Of a stretch of 64,000 nucleotides of DNA, positions 1 to 8,611 are shown one piece after another. A model generated the notes under the pieces. That model saw only the letters and a program-made list of their open reading frames with translations. It was not told the DNA's origin and made no database searches. The number at the start of each line of letters is the position of its first letter. Position 1 is the first letter of the stretch. The translations under genes and the position numbers were made by a program. Source of the DNA: UBA7672 sp047601145 (lineage in GTDB: Bacteria > Pseudomonadota > Alphaproteobacteria > Caulobacterales > Hyphomonadaceae); NCBI GenBank assembly GCA_047601145.1, contig JASGJW010000002.1, forward strand, positions 310,001-374,000, read 5' to 3'.

Positions 1-411
1 CACGCGCCGCTCATGGCGCGGCTTGGCCATGCGCTGGCCTATTTCGACGGCGTTCTCGGCAACCTCAATGGCGTCGACATGCGCTCGAACGTCACCACGT
101 TCACCGCGTCCGACTTCAACCGCACGTTTACGACCAACGGCGACGGCACGGATCACGCCTGGGGTTCCCACCACCTCGTCATGGGCGGCGCCGTTCGCGG
201 CGGAAGCGTCTATGGCCAGTATCCCACGCTGGGTGTTGACCAGGGCTCGTTCACCAATCCGAATATGTATCAGAACGTGCTGGTTCCCCAGATGTCCGTC
301 GACCAGTATGCCGGAACGATGGGCCGCTGGTTCGGTCTGTCTGACACGCAGGTGGCCGGCATCTTCCCGAACATCCCGAACTTCACCAGTCGCTACATCG
401 ACTTCCTGTAG
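1..411 (+). CDS. DUF1501 family protein, C-terminal part (5' end outside window)
   Basis: The reading frame is open from the first base and ends with TAG. The visible 136 residues carry the DUF1501 C-terminal pattern: a DFNRTFTTNGDGTDHAWG block followed by a glycine-rich HHLVMGGAVRGG block and a VYGQYP block. DUF1501 proteins are usually exported and often sit beside DUF1800 genes; the partner would be upstream of the window. Their biochemical role is not settled. The internal ATG at 13 is not the start, because codons upstream of it remain open. A strong hairpin follows the stop. Function beyond the family name cannot be given. Confidence 0.8.
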   Translation, partial: HAPLMARLGHALAYFDGVLGNLNGVDMRSNVTTFTASDFNRTFTTNGDGTDHAWGSHHLVMGGAVRGGSVYGQYPTLGVDQGSFTNPNMYQNVLVPQMSVDQYAGTMGRWFGLSDTQVAGIFPNIPNFTSRYIDFL

Positions 412-466
412 CAGAGCGACGACATCGTTCCCACACGCTGGACTCGACGCCACGTGAGGGAATGAA

Positions 467-518
467 GGCGCCCGCGGCCCGGCTGATCTCGCCAGCCAAG
501 TCGCGGGCGCCGGCTTTT
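467..518 (+). terminator. Rho-independent terminator after the DUF1501 gene
   Basis: A perfect 10-bp inverted repeat, GGCGCCCGCG (467-476) and CGCGGGCGCC (502-511), encloses a second GGCTG/CAGCC hairpin, and the outer stem is followed by GGCTTTT. It lies 56 bases after the DUF1501 stop and before the converging virB11 gene. The T tract is on the plus strand, so it fits the rightward transcript; on the minus strand the flanking T content is poor. Confidence 0.65.
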
Positions 519-644
519 CCGGTGTGGGCAGGCGTGGGGTGAGCGATGGCCTGGCAGCCATAGCGGGACAGAGGGCGCCCCGACCGTGGGACGGCGTGCA
601 AAACCAAAATCCAACCAATCCCTGTCACGGCAGGGAACGCGCCC

Positions 645-1631
645 TCAAGCGTGGCGGCGATGGAACACGACCTGGCCGACGCCGCGCCGTCCGCTCGTGC
701 GCGTCAGCTGCACCACTATGTCGATCACCGAGCGGGCATAGTCGATTACGTCCGACCGCGTCAGCGTCAGTCCGGCTTGCAGCGTCATGAACGCAATCTG
801 GTCCATCGCCCCCTGCGGGCTGTCCGCGTGGACCGTCGTCAGTGAACCCGGGTGTCCCGTGTTCACCGCGCGCAGGAAAGTGAAAGCCTCCGCTCCGCGG
901 ATCTCCCCCACCATCAACCGGTCCGGCCGCATCCGCAAACTGGCCCGCAGTAGCTCATCGATGCCAACGCGCGCCTCGCCCAGTTCGCTGTTCACCGCGA
1001 TCAGGCCCACCGCGTTCGGATGCCCAAGTTTCACCTCGGGCGTATCCTCGATCACGATCACCCGGTCGGTATCCGGAATTTCCTTAAGCAGCGCGTTGAG
1101 GAACGTCGTCTTGCCGGTGCCCGTGCCGCCCGAGATCACGATGTTCCGCCCGGCTTTCACCGCGTTCGAGAAGAACGTCCTCATCTCGCCCCGATCGAGC
1201 AGTTCCTGCAGTTCTGCATCCTTCTCGGCCCGCTCGCTGCCGCCGCCGCGCTTCAGGCCGGCAAAAGCGCCCGCCGCTTCATAATTGTCGAGCGTCAGGT
1301 CCTGCACCACATGCTTCCTGATCGCCAAGGCAAAGTGGCTGCGCGTGGCAGGCGGCGAGACGATCTGCACCCGCGCGCCGTCGGGCAGCGTCGCCGCCAG
1401 CAGAGGATGCTCGCGGCTCACTCCCTGCGCCGTGTGCGCGGCGATCTGCTGCGCCAGCCGCAGCATCATCACTTCGGTGACATCTGGCGCCGCGATGTGT
1501 TCGAACCCGCCCGCGCCATCGATCCAGACTTCACCCGGCTTGTTGACCAGGATGTCAGTCACATCCGGCCGGTCCAGCCACGGCGTGAACGGGGCAAGGT
1601 AGGTACGGAGATAGACGCCTTCGCCGATCAA
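645..1631 (-). CDS. virB11: VirB11-type secretion ATPase
   Basis: Hexameric traffic ATPase at the inner-membrane base of a type IV secretion system, powering pilus assembly and substrate transfer. Of 328 residues, the Walker A motif GGTGTGKT lies at about 168-175, the Walker B-like RLMVGEIRG at about 238-246 and the His box TTVHAD at about 265-270, in the order expected of VirB11/PilT-like ATPases; the length is normal. The start is a TTG overlapping the virB10 stop by 4 bases, with a GAAGG-like ribosome site upstream. It is the last gene of the virB1-to-virB11 minus-strand operon. Confidence 0.93.
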   Translation of the reverse strand: MIGEGVYLRTYLAPFTPWLDRPDVTDILVNKPGEVWIDGAGGFEHIAAPDVTEVMMLRLAQQIAAHTAQGVSREHPLLAATLPDGARVQIVSPPATRSHFALAIRKHVVQDLTLDNYEAAGAFAGLKRGGGSERAEKDAELQELLDRGEMRTFFSNAVKAGRNIVISGGTGTGKTTFLNALLKEIPDTDRVIVIEDTPEVKLGHPNAVGLIAVNSELGEARVGIDELLRASLRMRPDRLMVGEIRGAEAFTFLRAVNTGHPGSLTTVHADSPQGAMDQIAFMTLQAGLTLTRSDVIDYARSVIDIVVQLTRTSGRRGVGQVVFHRRHA

Positions 1632-2794
1632 TTGGATGCCTTCACCGGTCCTACCGTCGAGAAGTCGAGGTCCTGGCTCACGAAGACCCGCACCGGCGAG
1701 CCTTGCGGCACCGTCACGGTCGGCCCGATGTTCATGCCCGACGTGATCGAACTCGCGCCGGCGTCGACCCCGGCTCGCGTCGAAGCGATCACGATGCTGG
1801 TGTCGCTGGAGTCGGTAACCGCCGCGCCGCCGATGTTGAGCAGTGTCAGCAGGATTGCCCCGCCGAACCTCTCGAAGAAATGCGTGTCCACATCTCCTTC
1901 AAGACCGCCGCGTCCAACACCATCCGTGGCGGGCGAAGAGAGTTCGATCGCCGCGCCGTCCGGGCGGATCAGCCGCGTCCAGATCACGAAGGTCCGGCTC
2001 TGGCCTAGCGCCACGCCCGACTTGTACTGCCCGATCAGGCGCGAACCGCGCGGCACGAGGATCTTCTTGCCGTCGAAGCCCTTGACGTCCCGGGTCACGA
2101 CCGCGCGCACATATCCAGGCAGGTCGGAGTTCACCGCGGTCTCCAGCACCGCGGCGATTACTGTGCCTTCGGTGATCACATTGGTGAGGTCGCCGAGATT
2201 GCTGGCGCGCGCCGGCTTCGAGCCCGAGCCAACGCCAAATTTCTGCGCGAACCGCTCGTCAGCATTCAGGCCCTGTTGCGACGCCGCCGACATCGCGCCT
2301 GCCACGGCAGCCGGATCAAGCGGAGCGCCCGTCGCGGGCTTCGCGCCTCCTGCGGCCGGCGCCTTGTACTCGCCGAGATCAACCACGAGCGCGGGCGCAC
2401 GCAGCTTGTCCAGGTCGGACTGGCTCGGCCCGGTTGGCGCTGGCGGCGGTGGCGCTTCGATCACCTGCGGAAGCGGTTGGGGCTCGGGCTCGACTGCAGC
2501 CACGGGCGTCGCGACAGGAACATACGCCGGCATCGGCGGTCCTGCGGCAGTGCTCGCCGCCGCAAGACGCTGGGCCTCGGCGTTCGCGGCCGCCTGGTCA
2601 TTGGCGAGCTTGGCCGTCTCCATGCTGTTACGGTTCGCATCAAGCTGCAGGAAAACGACCGCGCCAAGCGCAAGCGCGCCGACGACGCCGAACATCATCG
2701 GCCAGAGGCTGTTCGACTGCGCGACGCGCGGCGGGGCGTCCACGTCATGGGATGGATCGAGACCGGTGCGGGGCGTTGCGGGTTCACGGACCAT
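1628..2794 (-). CDS. virB10: VirB10/TrbI-type channel protein
   Basis: Scaffold of the type IV secretion channel that spans from inner to outer membrane. The 388 residues comprise a short cytoplasmic N-terminus, one membrane helix at about 31-50, a proline-rich periplasmic linker (about 85-130) and a C-terminal TrbI/VirB10 beta-barrel domain starting near ITEGTVIAAVLETAVNSDLP, with the later FFERFGGAILLTLLNI antenna-like hydrophobic segment. It starts one base after the virB9 stop and its stop overlaps the virB11 start, so it is translationally coupled on both sides. Confidence 0.93.
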   Translation of the reverse strand: MVREPATPRTGLDPSHDVDAPPRVAQSNSLWPMMFGVVGALALGAVVFLQLDANRNSMETAKLANDQAAANAEAQRLAAASTAAGPPMPAYVPVATPVAAVEPEPQPLPQVIEAPPPPAPTGPSQSDLDKLRAPALVVDLGEYKAPAAGGAKPATGAPLDPAAVAGAMSAASQQGLNADERFAQKFGVGSGSKPARASNLGDLTNVITEGTVIAAVLETAVNSDLPGYVRAVVTRDVKGFDGKKILVPRGSRLIGQYKSGVALGQSRTFVIWTRLIRPDGAAIELSSPATDGVGRGGLEGDVDTHFFERFGGAILLTLLNIGGAAVTDSSDTSIVIASTRAGVDAGASSITSGMNIGPTVTVPQGSPVRVFVSQDLDFSTVGPVKASN

Positions 2795-2795
2795 A

Positions 2796-3587
2796 TCAGC
2801 CTCGGCTCGGCTGGGGCAGAGGCGCAGGCTTCGGCTTGGGCCGCTTGCTCCACGCCCGATTGTTCACCTCAGCCTGCGACTTGCCATAGCGCAGGATGAA
2901 GCGCTCGGAGACGAAGTCGGCGATGGTGTAATCGCCCTGCACGCGGGTGTTGGCCATCTCTTCCTTGCCATCCGCCCCGATGACGAACACGGCGGGTGCG
3001 GCATTGCGGCTGTCGAACTGGAAATATGTCACGACGCCGTCGTCGAACACGCGCACGGGCTGCAGGTTCTTCGCCCCGGAAAGTCCGTAGTCGAAATTGA
3101 AATCCTCGGGCCGTGGCGGCGGTGGAGGCGGCGGCGCGGCCTGCGCAACCGGAGCCGGCGGTTTGGGATAGAGGAAGCGCAGGCGCAGCATCGTATCCGG
3201 GTCGTTCGGGCGCGTCCCCTCGACCGCAGTGAGCAGGAAGGAATAAATCCGTTCGGATGTCACCACCGTCATGCTGGTCGGCTGCGACTTCTGCATTGGC
3301 TTGAGGAACAGCAGCGTCGCCTTCCGGTTCGGCGTCACCTGCCACGACAGGGAGTCGCCGATCGAAACGTTCTCGATGCGCTCGTCCGCGCCGAACTCGA
3401 TCGTCAGCTCATAGCCAAGCTGGCCACGCACCGCGACGATCGCGTTGGCGTCGTACATGAATTCCTTGATGCGCGGATCGCCCGGACCTGCCTTGGGCTT
3501 GGTCGGCGTCTGCGCGAACACGGCAGGAGCTATCACTGCCTCGCCGGCGGCGAGCGCCAGCACGGCGAAGATCGCGCCGCGGAGCAT
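2796..3587 (-). CDS. virB9: VirB9/TrbG/CagX-type outer-membrane complex protein
   Basis: Periplasmic/outer-membrane ring component of the secretion core, partner of VirB10 and usually of a VirB7 lipoprotein. I chose the ATG at 3587 because it has a GAGGGA ribosome site 8-9 bases upstream and directly begins a signal peptide (MLRGAIFAVLALAAGEA, cleavage near AVFAQ). Upstream in-frame ATGs at 3617 and 3632 are possible; the one at 3617 overlaps the stop of the 29-codon ORF in an ATGA. A proline run (PPPPPPPRPED) separates the N-terminal domain from the C-terminal CagX beta-sandwich. No VirB7 gene is recognisable nearby. Confidence 0.9.
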   Translation of the reverse strand: MLRGAIFAVLALAAGEAVIAPAVFAQTPTKPKAGPGDPRIKEFMYDANAIVAVRGQLGYELTIEFGADERIENVSIGDSLSWQVTPNRKATLLFLKPMQKSQPTSMTVVTSERIYSFLLTAVEGTRPNDPDTMLRLRFLYPKPPAPVAQAAPPPPPPPRPEDFNFDYGLSGAKNLQPVRVFDDGVVTYFQFDSRNAAPAVFVIGADGKEEMANTRVQGDYTIADFVSERFILRYGKSQAEVNNRAWSKRPKPKPAPLPQPSRG

Positions 3588-3613
3588 GACTGGTTTCCCT
3601 CGACCCGTGAGAC

Positions 3614-3703
3614 TCATGGCGTCAATTCCCATGTAGCCCCGCCGGTATCGATGCCCGTTTGTGCGCCCAGCGCAAGTGAAGAGTATGTCGGAACTGCTCT
3701 CAT
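3614..3703 (-). CDS. Possible 29-residue peptide between virB6 and virB9
   Basis: A short ORF (MRAVPTYSSLALGAQT...) starts 4 bases after the virB6 stop, with GAGGA about 11 bases upstream, and its TGA overlaps an in-frame ATG of virB9 as ATGA, the junction style used throughout this operon. It lies where virB7 and virB8 would be expected but is far too short for VirB8, and it lacks the lipobox cysteine of VirB7. It may be a translational linker or chance. No known family. Confidence 0.25.
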   Translation of the reverse strand: MRAVPTYSSLALGAQTGIDTGGATWELTP

Positions 3704-3707
3704 CGGC

Positions 3708-4871
3708 TCAGTTGTCCTCGCCCCGCCGCGTCGTGGGCCGGGGCGACCGGCTATAGGCCTGTCCAAGACGATCGCTAACCAGAAGCGGCGTGGACGCGAC
3801 CGCATCCGCTATCTCTCCCGTCCGGCGGGAATAGACCTCGTGGCTCGAATAGGCGCCGCCGACATTCACGGCCTGCGTGCGATCGATCATGGCGATACGT
3901 GCGGCGATCTGCTCGGCCCGCTCGCCCGGCGCGCCGCCGGATGGCCGGTCCGGCGCGGGAAGCCGCTGCATTGAGGGTGACTCGCCACGCCCACGACTGA
4001 AGCCGAAGCCGCGGCCGATGGCGGCGACAGCGCCGAGGCCGAAAATCATAACCATCACGAACACGGTCACGATGATGCCGATGGTGATCACCGGCCCCAT
4101 GTCGAACTTGTTCTCGCTGGCGTTCTTCACAAGGATTTCGAGGAAGGGTTGCAGGATCATCAACATCACCGCCCCAAAGACGTTGACGGCCAGCGGCGCC
4201 ATCGCGAACGAGAACGTCGCCCGCATCCAGCCCTCGAACAGGCCGCGTGTCTGGTCGAACAGCAGCATTCCGATGAAGATCGGACCGATCGCCAGCAGAA
4301 AGGCGAGAACGATCTTCGCCGCTATGATCAGGCCGAGCGTCAGAAGCAGCAGCGCGATGGACGTGAACCAGAGCAGGCCTGAGCCCAGCATCGGTCCGCC
4401 CTGCAGCAGGTTCGCCGCCGGGTTCGCCATGCCGCCATAGACGCTGGCAGCACCACTCAATTTCTCGAACGTGTCCTGCACGCCCATCATGACGTTGCCG
4501 TCGAAGGTCGAGCCCTGCTGCGCCAGGGGGCTGATCAGCACCTTCATGATCTCGGCGGGGCCATCGAACAGCAGGTTGAAGATCACCGTCTGGTAGGCCG
4601 CCCATGAAGTGAGGAAGGCAAGGATCAGCCCGATCTTGAGCACGGCGAACGGCAGCTCCGTCACCCGCATGCCGCCGCGGCCGAAGAGGAGCTGATAGCC
4701 GATCAGCGCGATGTAGATGGTCAGCAGGCCGGTGAATGCTGTCGCGAACAGCGTGTCGGGGCCGACGAGATTGCGATAGCTGTCGTGGACCAGTGCGCGG
4801 ATGTGGCAGTCTACCGTGTCAAGGACGCCGGAGACCATTCCGTCATCAGGAGGTGTCGGGCAAAGCGCCAT
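3708..4871 (-). CDS. virB6: VirB6/TrbL-type inner-membrane protein
   Basis: Polytopic inner-membrane component of the type IV secretion channel. The ATG at 4871 shares one base with the virB4 stop (TAATG) and has GGGGG upstream, so it is preferred over the in-frame start at 4901 inside virB4. About 387 residues: several hydrophobic helices in the first two thirds (for example FATAFTGLLTIYIALIGYQLL, LLLLTLGLIIAAKIVLAFLLA and an ITIGIIVTVFVMVMIFGLGA segment) and a charged cytoplasmic or periplasmic C-terminal tail of about 100 residues. Length and topology fit the VirB6/TrbL family. Confidence 0.88.
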   Translation of the reverse strand: MALCPTPPDDGMVSGVLDTVDCHIRALVHDSYRNLVGPDTLFATAFTGLLTIYIALIGYQLLFGRGGMRVTELPFAVLKIGLILAFLTSWAAYQTVIFNLLFDGPAEIMKVLISPLAQQGSTFDGNVMMGVQDTFEKLSGAASVYGGMANPAANLLQGGPMLGSGLLWFTSIALLLLTLGLIIAAKIVLAFLLAIGPIFIGMLLFDQTRGLFEGWMRATFSFAMAPLAVNVFGAVMLMILQPFLEILVKNASENKFDMGPVITIGIIVTVFVMVMIFGLGAVAAIGRGFGFSRGRGESPSMQRLPAPDRPSGGAPGERAEQIAARIAMIDRTQAVNVGGAYSSHEVYSRRTGEIADAVASTPLLVSDRLGQAYSRSPRPTTRRGEDN

Positions 4872-7255
4872 TATGCGGCCCCCACCAGTCTGGGCATCCA
4901 CGCATCCGGGTTGTCGCCAACCTCGGCGCGGATGTCGTCGAGCATGCGAACCGTGCGCTCACGGCCGGATAGAACCGTCAGCAGGTCGCGCTCGCCATTC
5001 AGATTGAGCCGCGCCACCACGCTTTCCGCGCCGTGCTTCACCAGGAAGCAACGGGAGGTGTCGGGCAGAGTGCGGATCAGGTCGAACTCGTGGCCTGAAA
5101 GACCGAAGCCCTTGCAGTACTCACCTTCCTGCGCCTTCGGATTGGGCAGGAAGATCTGCGTTGCGGATTGTTCGATGACGGCGTTTGCGATGCGGCTCTC
5201 GAGCGCGTCGCCCGTCGATTGCGTCGCGAAACCGACAATCCCGTTCCGCTTCCGGATGGTTTTTTCCCAGTCGCGGATACGATTGACGAACACCTCGTCG
5301 TCCAGAGCCTTCCAGCCTTCGTCGACCACGATGATCGAGGGCTGGCCGTTGAGGCGCTCTTCGACGCGATGGAAGAGGTACATCATGGTCGGCGTCCGCA
5401 CGACCGGGTCCTCGAGCAGGTGCGTCATGTCGAAGCCTGCGATGCGCGTGTCGAGGTCGAGGTGATCGGTCTCGTTGTCGAACAGCCAGGCGCGATCGCC
5501 TTCCTGGATCCACGGATTGAGGCGCGAGGCGAGATCGCCCGGCGTCGGCCGGCGGCCGCCGAGGAAGAGTTCGCGGAAATAGCGGAGCCGCCGGAAGTTC
5601 GGCGTCTGGTCGTAGTTGGCCGAGACGGCGGAGGAGATCGTCGCGTTGTCCTCGGCCGTGAGAATCTCGCCGTTCGAGGTCACCAGCTTTGCGGCCCACT
5701 GGTGCAGGAAGCGGCGGTTGCTCGGCGTGTCAGGCAGTTGCAACGGATTGAAACCCGTGCGTACGCCAGGCCGTATCAGGTCGTACTTGCCGCCCATCGC
5801 CCGCAGAAAGATTTCCGCGCCGCGATCCTTGTCGAAGAACACGACCTTCGGCGCAAACCGCTCGGACTGCGCCAGCAGGAAGTTGAGCACGACCGTCTTG
5901 CCCGCGCCCGACGGTCCGATGACGAGGAAGTTGCCGAGGTCGCCCTTGTGGAAATTGAAATAGTAGGGCGAGGCGGCCGTGGTCTCGAGCAGGGTGACAG
6001 CCGAGCCCCAGTGGTTTCCGCTTGCGCGGCCCACGGGATGGCTGTGGAACGAGGCAAGGCCCGCGAAGTTGGCCGAAGATACCAGCGCCTTGCGCGGAAT
6101 GTACTGGCCGTTGCCCGGGAACTGCGCCCAGAAGCTCGGTTCCAGTGCGGCCTCTTCGCGAACGCCGATGACACCGATCTCGGTGAGCGCCGCCTGCACG
6201 TCGGCGACTGCATTGTTCAGCGGCTCGAAGTCGGGCGAGCGTACCATGATGGTGAAGTGGTGTTCGCCGAAGACAGCCCGGCCGGCGGCGACATCGTCCT
6301 TCGCCTGCACCAGGTCGCGGCGCAGCGACAGCGCCTCGTCATCCGCCGCACGCATGCGGCGCAGGGCGAGGTTCATGCGATTAAGCGCAGGCTGGCGGTC
6401 CACGAAGGAAAAGCTCTGCGAGATGACCATCTCGTGCGGTACGCGCAGCAGGCTGTCGAGCTGGCCGGCGGATGTGTGCGGCGGATATTCCTTCACGGCC
6501 AGCATCGCGCCGAGCGTGCGCGGGCTGCGGGCGTTGCCGGAGAATTCCAGCGCGTCCTTGCCGAAGCTCACGCGGCGGTCGACGAAATCAATCGCGCCCT
6601 TGTCGAACGGAACGGGCCGCAGCTCGCCATCGAACAGGAAGGCGAGGAATTCGAGTGGTTCGGAGAACAATCCGCCTGCGGTCTCGTAAGCGCCGAGCAG
6701 GCGAGGGCCGTAGGGCTGTAGCGCCGCCAGCAGGCTGTCGGTTGCCGCATCGAGTTCGCGCCGGTCTCGTGCGCGGCTCACGGCGTTCCACTGCTTCTTG
6801 CCGCCTGCAAAGCCCGAGCGTGGCAAGGCGGGCTTGCGGGTCAGGGTGAGGAAGAGGTCGTTCACGAAAAGCCGCCGACTGCCCAGCCGGGTGCGCCAGT
6901 TGGCGTCAAGCGTTCGCGCGAACGGGCTGGAGAAATCGCCGTCCTCGAGGCCCGGACGGACCATGTGACGGATCACATGCGCGCCGATCGACAGGCGCGA
7001 GGAAGCGATGCCGCGCAGAACGGTGTCGCGCACGTTCTTGCGGTAATTCAGTTCCTGCGTGTCGGCCGTCTCGAACGCGAAGCCGGCGAGATGTATGACC
7101 TGGATCTGCGCACCGTCGCGTGTGGCGAGCGTCGTTTCATCAACGTGGCGCGCATAGGGCAGCATTTCCGCAGCGCGCTTTTCGCGGCGTGCGAACCTCT
7201 TGTTGCCCCTCTTCCCGTTCCCCTTTGCCTTGGCTGGAGGCGGCTTTTTCTTCAT
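4871..7255 (-). CDS. virB4: VirB4-type secretion ATPase
   Basis: Large conserved ATPase of type IV secretion, working with VirB11 and VirB3 at the inner membrane. The ATG at 7255 begins MKKKPPPAKAKG and overlaps the virB3 stop as ATGA; the longer reading from 7339 would run inside virB3. The protein has 794 residues, the normal family length, with Walker A GPSGAGKT near residue 445 and Walker B IIVVDEGWKAL near 640, followed by the GFATQS and conserved C-terminal RecA-like motifs. The N-terminal third is the VirB4/CagE domain. Confidence 0.95.
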   Translation of the reverse strand: MKKKPPPAKAKGNGKRGNKRFARREKRAAEMLPYARHVDETTLATRDGAQIQVIHLAGFAFETADTQELNYRKNVRDTVLRGIASSRLSIGAHVIRHMVRPGLEDGDFSSPFARTLDANWRTRLGSRRLFVNDLFLTLTRKPALPRSGFAGGKKQWNAVSRARDRRELDAATDSLLAALQPYGPRLLGAYETAGGLFSEPLEFLAFLFDGELRPVPFDKGAIDFVDRRVSFGKDALEFSGNARSPRTLGAMLAVKEYPPHTSAGQLDSLLRVPHEMVISQSFSFVDRQPALNRMNLALRRMRAADDEALSLRRDLVQAKDDVAAGRAVFGEHHFTIMVRSPDFEPLNNAVADVQAALTEIGVIGVREEAALEPSFWAQFPGNGQYIPRKALVSSANFAGLASFHSHPVGRASGNHWGSAVTLLETTAASPYYFNFHKGDLGNFLVIGPSGAGKTVVLNFLLAQSERFAPKVVFFDKDRGAEIFLRAMGGKYDLIRPGVRTGFNPLQLPDTPSNRRFLHQWAAKLVTSNGEILTAEDNATISSAVSANYDQTPNFRRLRYFRELFLGGRRPTPGDLASRLNPWIQEGDRAWLFDNETDHLDLDTRIAGFDMTHLLEDPVVRTPTMMYLFHRVEERLNGQPSIIVVDEGWKALDDEVFVNRIRDWEKTIRKRNGIVGFATQSTGDALESRIANAVIEQSATQIFLPNPKAQEGEYCKGFGLSGHEFDLIRTLPDTSRCFLVKHGAESVVARLNLNGERDLLTVLSGRERTVRMLDDIRAEVGDNPDAWMPRLVGAA

Positions 7256-7536
7256 GGTGAGTAGGAGTTGCAGTGCCAGTGGTTGTAGTTCTTCACCCGC
7301 GGGCAGCGGCTGACCTTCTGGATCCAGAGATCCAGCCAACGCGGTTCACGCAGACACATGAGATAGCCGATCGCGTGCAGGACCAGCGCAGTCACAATCG
7401 CCCAGAACGACTTGGAGATCAGGAATACTTCAGTGGTCACGACGAGATTCAGCACGAAGAAGGAATAGCTCACCCCCGCAAACATCTGCGGGCGGGTGAG
7501 GGCGTTGAAGACGATGTCGCGTTCGATGCCGGCCAT
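7252..7536 (-). CDS. virB3: VirB3-type protein
   Basis: Small inner-membrane protein that cooperates with VirB4. The 94 residues begin with MAGIERDIVFNALTRPQMFAG, the typical VirB3 N-terminal (L/A)TRPxMFxGV pattern, followed by two adjacent hydrophobic segments (YSFFVLNLVVTTEVFLI and FWAIVTALVLHAIGYL) and the RDPR-like CLREPRWLDLW motif. It starts 6 bases after the virB2 stop and ends overlapping virB4. Confidence 0.92.
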   Translation of the reverse strand: MAGIERDIVFNALTRPQMFAGVSYSFFVLNLVVTTEVFLISKSFWAIVTALVLHAIGYLMCLREPRWLDLWIQKVSRCPRVKNYNHWHCNSYSP

Positions 7537-7542
7537 GCTGTC

Positions 7543-7854
7543 CTATCCCGCCGTCCGCGCGGCCATCTGGATGCCGCCCACGATCGTCGCGGCGCCGAAC
7601 AGGATGAAGCAACCGACAATCACGGTGATGCCATGCTTCCAGTTCATCCGGCCGGTCAGCATCATGAAGCCGACAAATGCCACGGCGATGACGGCCACGG
7701 CCGTCGCGATGCCGCCCTCCATCGTGCCGCGCACCCAGTTCACGGCGCCGAGGATGGGCCCCGACCCCTGCGGCCCGCCGACCTGCGCAAGCGCCTCCTG
7801 CGCGGTCACTGCAGCGAGAAATGAGAAAGCGGTGAGCCTGCGGACAAAGGACAT
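7543..7854 (-). CDS. virB2: VirB2/TrbC-type pilin
   Basis: Major pilus subunit candidate. About 103 residues: a signal peptide ending near EALAQ, a polar stretch, then two hydrophobic helices (GIATAVAVIAVAFVGFMML and ITVIVGCFILFGAATIVGG) separated by a short positively charged loop TGRMNWKHG, the standard TrbC/VirB2 layout. The start may be ATG (7854) or the overlapping GTG (7857); both overlap the virB1 stop (GTGATG). Confidence 0.9.
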   Translation of the reverse strand: MSFVRRLTAFSFLAAVTAQEALAQVGGPQGSGPILGAVNWVRGTMEGGIATAVAVIAVAFVGFMMLTGRMNWKHGITVIVGCFILFGAATIVGGIQMAARTAG

Positions 7855-8456
7855 CACTTGGTCTCCGGTACACTGGACTTGGCGAGATAATCCATGACAG
7901 CCGCGACATACTTGCGGGTCTCGGCATAGGGCGGCACGCCATCGTACTTCTTCACCGCCTCGGGGCCGGCGTTGTACGCCGCGACTGCCAGTTCCACATC
8001 ATTATCGAACATGACAAGCATCTTGCGCAGGTAGGTAGCGCCGCCGTGGGCGTTCTGCGCGGGATCGCGCGCGTCGACACCAAGCTCGCCTGCGGTCCCT
8101 GGCATCAATTGCATCATGCCGATCGCACCTTTCGGGGACACGGCGTCCTGGCGGAAACGCGACTCGACATAGGCAATTGCCTCCAGCAGGCGCGGCGACA
8201 GGTCGCTGGCTTCGCCCGCTCGCTCGAGCAGCGGTTGGGCCGATACAGGTGCGCCGACCTTCACGCTGGCGCGTTCGGGCACGATAGCCTTCGCGCCATC
8301 GGGCGTGAAAATGCTGGGCCCCGAGACCGAAGTAATGCCCGATGGGCCGACTTCGATAACCTGTGCAAAGGCGGGAAGGCTGCAGGAGGCTGTGAACACG
8401 GCGAGGCCTATCGCTCTGGAGAGCGCGGACCGCTGTGGCGGGTTCCTTCCGACCAT
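7854..8456 (-). CDS. virB1: VirB1-type lytic transglycosylase
   Basis: Periplasmic peptidoglycan hydrolase that opens the wall for the secretion apparatus. 200 residues with an N-terminal export signal (about 14-32, ending PAFAQ) and a C-terminal SLT domain: catalytic Glu in AYVESRF, then GAIGMMQLMPGTAGELGV, DPxxNAHGGATYL and the AAYNAGPEAV motif. First gene of the minus-strand virB operon; the 155 bases upstream of it should hold the operon promoter, but I see no unambiguous -35/-10 pair. Confidence 0.92.
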   Translation of the reverse strand: MVGRNPPQRSALSRAIGLAVFTASCSLPAFAQVIEVGPSGITSVSGPSIFTPDGAKAIVPERASVKVGAPVSAQPLLERAGEASDLSPRLLEAIAYVESRFRQDAVSPKGAIGMMQLMPGTAGELGVDARDPAQNAHGGATYLRKMLVMFDNDVELAVAAYNAGPEAVKKYDGVPPYAETRKYVAAVMDYLAKSSVPETK

Positions 8457-8611
8457 GCGCCGACCCCATGTGGCTGATATGCCACGCTAGCCACCGGGTG
8501 GGACGAAGTCGAGTTCTCAGGCGCCGGAATCACCTGATTTTACATGCTGTTTCTGTAAGGATTCCCCGGACGCGGGATGGCCTGGCCGGGCCAGCGCCCA
8601 TGGGGCGGGGT

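Noticed and set aside
1020..3974. A 984-codon plus-strand ORF across the virB region
   Set aside because: It is antisense to virB11, virB10, virB9 and virB6, has an Arg/Pro/Ala-rich composition with no domain, and reflects the GC-rich third-codon bias of the true genes.
5168..6721. A 517-codon ORF antisense to virB4
   Set aside because: Shadow of virB4, which carries intact Walker motifs on the other strand.
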